The translations under genes were made by a program, and so were the position numbers. Shown in pieces: positions 56,977-64,000 of a DNA stretch of 64,000 nucleotides. Location: NCBI RefSeq assembly GCF_000830985.1, contig NZ_CP007151.1, positions 930,001 to 994,000 on the forward strand. The letters run 5' to 3'. Below the pieces are notes generated by a model. That model was not told the DNA's origin, searched no databases, and saw only the letters and a list, made by a program, of their open reading frames with translations. Source of the stretch: Marinobacter similis (GTDB taxonomy: Bacteria > Pseudomonadota > Gammaproteobacteria > Pseudomonadales > Oleiphilaceae). Position 1 is the stretch's first letter. Each line of letters starts with the position of its first letter.

Positions 56977-57625
56977 ACAGATATCCCTGGCCGCGTCGCG
57001 TTGCTATGGTCTCAGCGCCGACAAGTTTTCTGAGGCGGCGGATATAGGCCTCGATTACATTGTCACTGGGGTTTTCGTTCAGGTTGTAAAGCTGCTCCAT
57101 CAGCTGTTCCTTTGAAAACACCTGCCCCGGGCGGCTCATCAGGCAACGAAGCAGGCGAAACTCGGTGCCGGTTAGACTGCGTTCCGTGCCATCCTGCATT
57201 TTCAGGGTTTGGCGATTTTCGTCCAGTTCGTAGGCGCCCGCTCTTACCGAGGACTGCACTCGTCCTTCGCTGCGCCGGACAATGGCATTCAACCTGGCGA
57301 TTAGCTCTTCTGTCTGAAACGGCTTGGCGAGGTAATCGTCGGCACCCGCTTTCAGGCCGTCTACTTTATCCTGCCAGTCACCGCGAGCAGTGAGGATCAG
57401 CACGGGGAAATTGGCGCTATTGGATCGCCACTGTCGAAGCACATCCAGGCCGTTTCCGTCGGGCAGGCCCAGGTCCAGAATGGCAATTCGGTAGTCTTCT
57501 TGCTGGCCCAGAGCAATCGCATCTCTGGCTGTGCGCGTGGTATCCACGCTGAAGCCCGCCTTCTCCAGTTGGCCGGAGAGGCCCTCCGCCAGCAAACGAT
57601 CGTCCTCGACCAGCAATAATCTCAT
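56960..57625 (-). CDS. OmpR/PhoP-family response regulator
   Basis: A 221-residue regulator. The receiver domain has phospho-Asp in RIAILDLGLPDGNGLDVL (about residue 51) and acidic pocket LLLVEDD. Conserved Thr and Lys are in LILTARGDWQDKV and DYLAKPFQTEEL. The C-terminal winged helix has LTGTEFRLLRCLMSRPGQVF and VIEAYIRRLRKLVG. It most resembles the PhoP/QseB/PmrA branch. It is the first gene of the pair, divergent from the cupredoxin gene. Direct repeats with 11-bp spacing in the gap are probable binding sites. Confidence 0.92.
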   Translation of the reverse strand: MRLLLVEDDRLLAEGLSGQLEKAGFSVDTTRTARDAIALGQQEDYRIAILDLGLPDGNGLDVLRQWRSNSANFPVLILTARGDWQDKVDGLKAGADDYLAKPFQTEELIARLNAIVRRSEGRVQSSVRAGAYELDENRQTLKMQDGTERSLTGTEFRLLRCLMSRPGQVFSKEQLMEQLYNLNENPSDNVIEAYIRRLRKLVGAETIATRRGQGYLFDDTL

Positions 57626-57678
57626 CGCCTACTTCCTGTCCAGTGGAGTCCAAACCCGCTCGAATATCGCCGATGAAC

Positions 57679-57729
57679 CTGAATCGAATCTGAATCGTTA
57701 ATTGTTTGTCATTTTCAGAAAGGATTCAG
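57679..57729. promoter_or_regulatory. Candidate response-regulator binding repeats
   Basis: CTGAATCG occurs twice, 11 bp apart (57679-57686, 57690-57697). In opposite orientation TTCAG occurs twice, also 11 bp apart (57714-57718, 57725-57729). OmpR-family regulators typically bind tandem repeats with one helical-turn spacing. The sites lie between the response-regulator and cupredoxin genes. Confidence 0.5.
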
Positions 57730-57824
57730 CTTAGTGGGCGACTGTATTCATCGTACCCGCTAAGTGCTCATCGTACCGAGCAAGCAGCCATCTTTTTATA
57801 GGTCAAAGATCAGGAGACGTTTTG

Positions 57825-58364
57825 ATGAGCACACCAAGACTCGTAATTGCCACATTGGCTATGTCGTTTGCAATGACGGCCATGGGAGCCGGTTCTCACC
57901 AGAGCGGACACGGCCAGGGGCATGGAATGTCAGGCGGTAAGCCGGGAGAGGCTTCCGAGGCCAGCCGCACCATTAAAATTGATATGCATGACAATTATTA
58001 CGAGCCCGAGTCTATTGACGTTAAAGCCGGTGAAACCGTGCGTTTCGTGGTCTCGAATAAAGGCAGCCTGGTGCATGAGTTCAATATTGGTACGCCCGAC
58101 ATGCATGAGGCCCGGCGGTCGGAAATGATGATGTTGGTTGAGCACGGGGTCATCCAGGGCGGCACACTGAATCACGACATGATGGGGATGGATATGGGGA
58201 GTGGCCACTCCATGAAACAGGACGACCCGAACAGTATCTTGCTGGAGCCCGGAGAGAGTAAGGAAGTGGTCTGGAAGTTCACCGGGTCCGGCGATATTGA
58301 GTTTGCCTGCAACGTACCGGGGCACTACCAGGCCGGCATGTACGGCGACGTAAACGTCAACTGA
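57825..58364 (+). CDS. Periplasmic cupredoxin-like copper protein
   Basis: A 179-residue secreted protein (signal MSTPRLVIATLAMSFAMTAM). A His/Gly-rich N-terminal stretch (SHQSGHGQGHGMSGG) is followed by a plastocyanin-like domain. The type 1 copper ligands are visible: His in SLVHEFNIGTP, then Cys, His and Met in FACNVPGHYQAGMYG. A Met-rich insertion (LNHDMMGMDMGSGHSMK, about residue 120) could bind more copper. The ATG at 57825 has CAGGAG 8 bp upstream. It is the first gene of the copper operon, whose next gene is copA. Confidence 0.87.
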   Translation: MSTPRLVIATLAMSFAMTAMGAGSHQSGHGQGHGMSGGKPGEASEASRTIKIDMHDNYYEPESIDVKAGETVRFVVSNKGSLVHEFNIGTPDMHEARRSEMMMLVEHGVIQGGTLNHDMMGMDMGSGHSMKQDDPNSILLEPGESKEVVWKFTGSGDIEFACNVPGHYQAGMYGDVNVN

Positions 58365-58450
58365 TCGGGCCTGGAGGGTGTGGGCAGCCAGTCGTTGGCT
58401 GGCGTCCTGTGCGATCACAACGATAACTGAGTGGTTGGGAGTAAAGATTT

Positions 58451-60204
58451 ATGAAAACGGCCTTTCTGGCGGGTGCCTTTAGCCTGCTGCTGCCCGTCAT
58501 CGGGTTGGCGGGAGAGTACAACCTGACGGTCGACCGAGTCGAAATTGATACAGGGGACTTTGTTAAAACAGGTATTGGCTATAACGGCAAATCTCCCGGC
58601 CCGGTACTTCGCTTCAAGGAGGGCGAGGAGGTTTCAATCAATGTGACCAACAATCTGGATGAGATGACCTCCATTCATTGGCACGGATTGATCCTTCCGT
58701 TTGAGCAGGACGGTGTGCCGGGTATCAGCTTCCCGGGAATCAAGCCGGGGCAAACCTTTACCTACAATTTCCCGATCACTCAGTCAGGCACCTACTGGTT
58801 TCACAGTCACTCGGGTTTCCAGGAGCCCGATGGCGCCTACGGAGCCATTGTCATAGAGCCGGAAGGGCGTGAACCCTTCCGGTATGACCGTGAGTACGTG
58901 GTTCAGCTAACCGACAAACACCCGCACTCGGGTGATCGCATCATGCGCAACCTTAAAATGATGCCGGACTACTACAACCGTGAGCAGCAGACGGTTGGTG
59001 AGTTCTTCTCAGACGTTTCTGAGCAGGGCTTCATGAGTACGGTTAAGGATCGCCTTGCTTGGGGTGGCATGCGGATGATGAAAGCCGATGTCGAGGACCT
59101 GCAGGGGTTTACCGGCCTGATTAATGGCAAGGGCCTGATCAGAACTGGACGGGGCTCTTCCAGCCGGGCGAACGGATTCGCCTGCGCTTTATCAACTCTT
59201 CGGCCATGACCTATTTTGATGTTCGGATACCCGGTCTGGATATGACCGTCGTGCAGGCAGACGGCAACAATGTCCAGCCCGTTACTGTGGACGAGTTCCG
59301 TATTGGTGTGGCGGAAACTTACGACGTCATTGTGCGGCCGAAAGACGAGAACGCCTATACCATCTTTGCCGAGTCCATGGGGCGCTCCGGCTACGCGAGG
59401 GCAACGTTGGCGCCGAAAGAGGGCATGGAGGCCCCCGTGCCCGGTCTGCGTAAGCCAGCACGGTTAACCATGGCAGACATGGGCGGAATGCATGGCATGG
59501 ACCATGGCGACATGGCGGGGATGGAAGGCATGGACCACTCCACAATGGGCGACATGGACCATTCCGAGATGAAGAGCATGGACCATGCTGGGATGAGCGA
59601 CATGGATCACTCTGGAATGAAGGCCATGGATCACTCCGCGATGGGGCATGGCTCAGAGATGCCTGCCGGTGGTGCCAGCGATCCCTTCTATGCCGAGGGT
59701 AGTGGCCTGGTTCCAACGGCAGCCAATGGCGGCAAGTTCCTGTCTTACGCCGATCTGAAAGCGCAAAAGCCTCTGTATGAGGAACGCGAAGCCACTCGGG
59801 AGATTGAGCTGCGTCTGACCGGTAACATGGAGCGCTACACCTGGAGTATTAACGGCGTTAAATACGAGGATGCTGATCCTATCCGGTTGCAGTATGGCGA
59901 GCGGGTTCGGTTCAAATTCGTCAATGAGACGATGATGACGCATCCCATGCACCTGCACGGCATGTGGTCGATGCTGGACGTTGGCGCGGGTCAGTTGAAC
60001 CCCGTCAAGCACACCATCAGTGTTCAGCCAGGCACTACGGTGTATATGGAAACCGAGGTGGATGAGCCAGGTCAGTGGGCCTTCCATTGCCATCTGTCTT
60101 ACCACGCAGCGGCGGGTATGTTCCGAAAGGTTATTGTGGAAGGGGGACCGGAGAACGCCCAGGCGGTCGAAGCGGACACCGGAAGCGCAGGAGGTGAGGC
60201 ATGA
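58451..60204 (+). CDS. copA: Copper-resistance multicopper oxidase CopA (one frameshift)
   Basis: A periplasmic oxidase of about 584 residues. Copper sites are IHWHGLILP and FHSHSGFQEP in the N-terminal half, and HPMHLHGMWSML and WAFHCHLSYHAAAGM (type 1 Cys-His-Met) in the C-terminal half. One base is missing near 59135 (restores NGKGPDQNWTGLFQPGE). Residues about 340-404 form a Met/His-rich insertion with repeated MDHS and MxxMDH units, likely binding Cu(I). The N-terminus (MKTAFLAGAFSLLLPVIGLA) is a plain Sec-type signal without the twin arginines usual in CopA. copB starts before its stop (4-bp overlap). Confidence 0.92.
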
Positions 60205-60950
60205 GTCGGGGGATCTCACTGATTGCGCTGGTTGTGTTGGGCTGGGGACTCATGCCAGCCGTCACCTCCGCCCAAGAGCGGATGGAGGACACTACTGCAC
60301 GGAAAATGCCGTTGAAGGTCTGGGGCGCTCAGTTTGAAGAATTTGAGTACCGATACAGCGACGATGACGAAGAGCTGGGGGTCTGGAACGGAGATATCTT
60401 CTATGGCACCGATGAGCTGAAGGTTCGCTGGCTGACAAAAGGCGAGTACGCCATTGACGAGCAGGCGTATGAGCAGCTGGAGAATCAACTGGTGGGTCAA
60501 ATGCCTGTGTCTGATTTTTTTGATGCCAAGGCCGGAGTACGTTTCGATACGCCTGAAGGTCCCGACCGCACCTACGCGGTCGTCGGTATTACAGGTCTTG
60601 CCCCGCAATGGTTGGAAATTGACGCGAATCTCTATGTCAGCGAGAAAGGCGATTCCTCAGCAGAGCTGGACGCTGAGTACGAGCTCTTGCTGACCAATCG
60701 GTTGATTCTTGCTGCTGCGCTTGATGCGACGGTGGCCTTTAGTGAAGATCGCGAAATTGGGGTCGGCAGGGGCTTGGTGTCCACTGAAACCGGGCTAAGG
60801 TTAAGTTATGACGTGATCGACCGTTCCTTCTCTCCTTATATCGGAGTGGTGCATGAGCGCAAATATGGCGACTCGGAAGACTTTGCAAGAGCAGAGGGCG
60901 GCGATGCTGAAAGTTGGTTTGCAGTTCTGGGTGCCAGGCTTTCTTTCTAA
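60201..60950 (+). CDS. copB: Copper-resistance outer-membrane protein CopB
   Basis: A 249-residue protein with a Sec signal (LIALVVLGWGLMPAVTSAQ). It has the CopB/PcoB barrel pattern: FEEFEYRYSDDDEELGVWNG at the N-terminus, DFFDAKAGVRFDTPEGPDR in the middle and a C-terminal Phe (VLGARLSF) for outer-membrane insertion. It lacks the Met-rich N-terminal repeats found in some CopB, which here seem to be carried by the CopA insertion. It overlaps copA by 4 bp (ATGA). Confidence 0.92.
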   Translation: MSRGISLIALVVLGWGLMPAVTSAQERMEDTTARKMPLKVWGAQFEEFEYRYSDDDEELGVWNGDIFYGTDELKVRWLTKGEYAIDEQAYEQLENQLVGQMPVSDFFDAKAGVRFDTPEGPDRTYAVVGITGLAPQWLEIDANLYVSEKGDSSAELDAEYELLLTNRLILAAALDATVAFSEDREIGVGRGLVSTETGLRLSYDVIDRSFSPYIGVVHERKYGDSEDFARAEGGDAESWFAVLGARLSF

Positions 60951-60996
60951 TGGTCCCCTTGGGACCTGGGTGCTTAAAACCAAACGGGGGTGAACT

Positions 60997-61739
60997 ATGC
61001 GCATTTTGTACAGCGTTCTGATCGCGGGTGTCGTGCTAGCGCTGAGCGGCTTTGCTTTCATTCACAGTGGCATCTACAACGTGACTGCAATGGAAGAGCA
61101 CAGCGCTTTGGGCAATTGGGCGCTTCACACGACGATGAAAAACTCGGTGCAAGCGAGGGTCTCAGAGCTCGACGTGCCCAGCGATCTAGCCAGCGAAGAG
61201 ATGATTCGTCAGGGAGCCCGGGTTATGACCAGCTCTGCGTTGCCTGCCACCTGAAACCGGGCCTGGAGGATACGTTGCTCAGGCAGGGTCTGAATCCTAT
61301 GCCACCATCACTGACGGAAGCAGGACACTTCGAACCGGCCGAGCAGTTCTGGATCATCAAAAATGGCATAAAGATGACGGGTATGCCTGCGTGGGGTGTC
61401 ACTCATGACGATGAGGACCTCTGGGAAATCACGGCGTTTATCCAGCGCCTGCCCAGCCTTTCAGAGTCGGAATACACTCGTCTGATACAGCCTGAACAAG
61501 GTACGCAGGCGAAGGCCGACGACGGTCATGACCATGACCATGACAATATGGATGGCATGATGGGCGGAGGGGCATCATCGCAGGGCGAATCCTCACACGG
61601 TGCGCCAGGCCACCACGCCAAGTCTGAGCTAGCTGGTGCCAGCCATGCGGAGGCCTCAGGTCACCATGGTGAGGAAGAGCCAAAAGCAGCCAGTGAGCCC
61701 AAGGCCGACGATCATTACGCGGACGGCCACAGTCATTGA
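60997..61739 (+). CDS. Membrane-anchored cytochrome c with His/Met-rich tail (one frameshift)
   Basis: A 247-residue c-type cytochrome. An N-terminal hydrophobic segment (LIAGVVLALSGFAFIH) precedes a single haem domain with CVACH (about residue 83). The distal Met is probably in NGIKMTGMPAWG. One base is missing near 61224 (a T; restores QGARVYDQLCVACHLKPG). The last 75 residues are rich in His, Asp, Met and Gly (DGHDHDHDNMDGMMGGG, then ADDHYADGHSH), like a metal-binding tail. It is downstream of copB by 46 bp and probably in the same operon. It may hand electrons or copper to CopA or a cytochrome oxidase; this is inference. Confidence 0.83.
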
Positions 61740-61780
61740 ACCGAGCTGAAGCCTGATCTCGCCGGCCGGCAAGAGCCCGA

Positions 61781-62604
61781 CTATTTCTCCAGCTTCGCTG
61801 TCAGTTCGTCCAGCTTCTGCTGGACGTTGTGAAGCTGCTTAACGATTTCGTCCCGCTCGTCGTGAGCCTTCTGGGCCTCCTCGGCGTTCTGCTCTTCGCT
61901 CATCACTTCCAGAATCGCACCGATCATCATGTTCAGAAACACGAATGCGGTCAGGAAGATGAAGGTCAGGTAGTACAGCCAGCTGAGCGGGTACTGCTCC
62001 ATGGTGGCGTACATGACGTCGGTCCAGTCTTCGAAAGTGGCCACCCGGAACAGTGTCAGCATGGCGATGGCCACATCGCCCCACAGCTCGGGGTCAACTT
62101 TGGCGAAAAAGATCGAGCCCATGGCGGCGTAGATGTAGAAGATGATGAACATCAGCAGGGCAATGTAGCCCATGCGCGGAATCGCTTGAGTAGCGAATTG
62201 ATCAGGAAGCGCAACTCCGGCACCACCGACACCAGGCGCAGTACCCGGAATACCCGCAGCAAACGTCCCAGCAACACCGCGTCGGAATTATCGAGCGGGA
62301 TCAGGCTGCCGATCACCACGATGGTGTCGAACAGGTTCCAGCCGTCCAGCAGGAACCGGCGTTTGGCGGGGCAGGCGGCAAAGCGGAACAGAATCTCGAT
62401 CAGGAAGAACGCGGTGATGGCATTGTCCATTCCGGTCAGGCCCTGTTCTACCCAGGGTGGCAGATCGTAGGTCTTGGCCCCGATGGTCAGCGCCGACAGG
62501 ATGATGATGGCAATGACAACGCCCTGAAACAGCTTGCTGGACTCAATCCGGCGCAGGTGCTCGGACGCCGACGAGGGGCTTAATTCGGATGACATGGCTG
62601 ACAT
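61781..62604 (-). CDS. NaChBac-type voltage-gated cation channel (one frameshift)
   Basis: A six-helix single-repeat channel of about 274 residues that would assemble as a tetramer. The voltage-sensing S4 carries Arg at every third position (LGRLLRVFRVLRLVSVV). The pore loop has the selectivity filter TFEDWTD. A C-terminal coiled coil (EIVKQLHNVQQKLDELTAKLEK, written here as its register) follows an amphipathic segment of acidic residues. One base is missing near 62186 (restores LLKAIPRMGYIALLM). The filter is more acidic than TLESW of NaChBac. Start at 62604 or 62595; the latter has better spacing from GGAG. Confidence 0.87.
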
Positions 62605-62814
62605 CAACTCCAGATGATTCACGAAAGAGCGGAATTCTAAAGGGCGGCGGCAGGATTGGATAGCCTGAATGCGGGACCGGCCCGGCAACCGCTAAGTTCT
62701 CAAAGGTAATAAGCCTCGCTTATTCAGTGAGATCAGGAATATTGATTCGCGGAATCTGGAAACTCTTTCCATACTCAAATCGCAAATAACAAAATCAAGA
62801 GCGAGTGCATTCCC

Positions 62815-64000
62815 ATGTCAGAAAGACCTGAGCTACCCGGCTGGCGCTGGGGGCCGTTCACCTTTCGCCTGCCGTTCTACCACACGCGACTGTGCTGGCC
62901 TGAATTCCTTCAGGGGCTTTTTGTTTCTGCCGCCACCGGTATGGCGCTGATACCGGTCATGACCGCGTTCTTTGGCCTGAGTTTTGAGGAAGCCGTCGCG
63001 CTATCGATGATTCATGCCTCTTTGATCGCCTCGGCGGTGATTGTCTTTGGCGAACCCTACGCCGGCGGCTGGATCACGCCTGCGTTACCGCTGATTCTGG
63101 CATTTGTCATCGGAGGCTATGAAGACCCGGTTAGCCGGTTCCAGGCGATGACGGCTCTCAGTCTTGTGTTTGCGGGGCTGGTTCTGTTCCTTGGGATCAC
63201 CGGCTGGGCCGACGATTTGTGGTCTGGCTACCCGATACCCTCAAGGCTGGCATCATCCTCGGTGCCGCCATCGCGGCGCTGAAGCGTGTGTTTGTGGACG
63301 ATGCCGAGCGCTTTCTGCTGGAGCAGCCGATTGCCACCGGGCTCGCCTGCGCCATTTGCCTGATCTTCACCTTCTCGGTGCCGATGCAGAAACTGAAAGA
63401 ACGCAATCGCTTCTTCTTCATGCTCGGAGCGCTGGGCTTGCTGCCGGGTTTCCTGGTGGCAGCGGTGGTTGGGCCGTTGGCGGGCGAAGTCAGCTTTGAT
63501 ATCCAGTGGGGCATTCTGGTGCCGCCCCTTGGGGACGCCCTGGCCAAGGTCTCACCGCTGATGATTGGCTGGCCGTCCCAGGAGATGCTCATCCAGAGTA
63601 TTCCGCTGGCGCTGATTGCCTACATCATCCTGTTCGGTGATTTGGTTACCGGCAATGAAGTACTGCGGGACGGCCTGCATGCGCGCAAGGACGAGCACGT
63701 CGACATCAACCTGAACCGTTCGCATTTCTCGCTGGCGATTCGCAATGCTGTGATGGCTATTGTGGCACCGTTCTTCCCGACCCAGGGTGCAGTCTGGACC
63801 GGTGTGCACGTGATTGTGGTGCAACGCTGGAAACAGGGGCCGAAGGCCATGGGCAGCCTGCACAGTGGGCTGGCCTCATACTACCTGATGGGTTTGCCGT
63901 TTATTTTCTTCCTGTTGCCGCTGCTAACCGGCCTCAAGCCCCTGCTGGGCGTGGCCTTATCGCTGACTCTGGTGCTAACCGGTTTTGCCTGTGCGTACAT
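62815..64000 (+). CDS. Multi-pass membrane transporter, DUF3360/NCS2-like, 5' part (one frameshift)
   Basis: A hydrophobic protein with at least nine membrane segments, running off the window end. The N-terminus (PGWRWGPFTFRLPFYHTRLC) and LPDTLKAGIILGAAIAALK resemble the DUF3360 group of NCS2/SulP-like permeases. A base is missing near 63220 (restores WADDLVVWLPDTLKAG), joining residues up to about 138 with the rest. LFGDLVTGNEVLRDGLHARK lies about two thirds along. The substrate is unknown; NCS2 relatives carry nucleobases and SulP relatives carry anions. Confidence 0.72.

Noticed and set aside
1..64000. Genomic island, prophage or defence system
   Set aside because: No integrase, transposase, phage or toxin genes, restriction genes or CRISPR repeats were seen. 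The single tRNA has no flanking duplicate that I could recognise.

Overview
The window looks like a chromosomal segment of a marine gammaproteobacterium, most likely Marinobacter or a close relative. This is inferred from the high G+C, the protein sequences and the gene neighbourhoods (ast/aot arginine genes, gpmI-envC-ctpA-yibQ next to yibN-secB, hisBHAF, fabA-fabB, sufBCDSATE). No sequence search was run. No rRNA, CRISPR array, prophage or complete insertion sequence is visible. One tRNA (Phe, GAA) is present.

Layout. 1-2.1 kb: end of astD and all of astB (arginine succinyltransferase pathway). 2.1-7.0 kb: TetR regulator divergent from a two-gene RND efflux system. 7.1-11.4 kb (minus strand): arginine/ornithine ABC importer with astE as its last gene. 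11.5-20.3 kb: a FadR/GlcC-type regulator divergent from a TRAP transporter, a GlcG-like protein and glycolate oxidase glcDEF, with two matching operators in between. 20.4-25.2 kb: a DUF4124 protein, a crotonase, a membrane-anchored beta-helix protein, an orphan ParA, small ORFs and tRNA-Phe. 25.3-29.6 kb: yggX, mutY, asmA and an SRPBCC protein. 29.7-32.5 kb: hisBHAF. 32.6-38.8 kb: envelope and protein-export genes yibQ, ctpA, envC, gpmI (minus) and yibN, secB (plus). 38.9-46.0 kb: trmL, thiolase, pteridine reductase, cca, a TraF-like outer-membrane protein, and FlgP-like and FlgT-like proteins. 46.0-52.6 kb: a complete suf Fe-S assembly operon with a strong IscR type-1-like site over its promoter. 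52.7-55.5 kb: a periplasmic hypothetical, a solo AraC domain, fabB and fabA. 55.6-61.7 kb: a two-component system divergent from a copper-handling operon (cupredoxin, CopA oxidase, CopB, cytochrome c with a His/Met tail). 61.8-64 kb: a NaChBac-type ion channel and the start of a membrane transporter.

The most striking property is technical. Twenty-four otherwise normal genes, many normally essential or housekeeping (fabB, gpmI, hisA, hisB, sufB, cca), are broken by 36 one-base frame changes. Almost all are losses of one G or C in a short G/C run. Restoring them brings each complete gene back to a multiple of three and to normal family length. I read these as consensus errors of the assembly and annotate each gene across its whole span.

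I found no clearly new multi-gene system. The best leads are the IscR-like suf promoter, the paired operators of the glycolate locus, the Met/His-rich copper operon with helical-turn direct repeats in front of it, the channel with an unusually acidic selectivity filter, and the beta-helix/ParA region.
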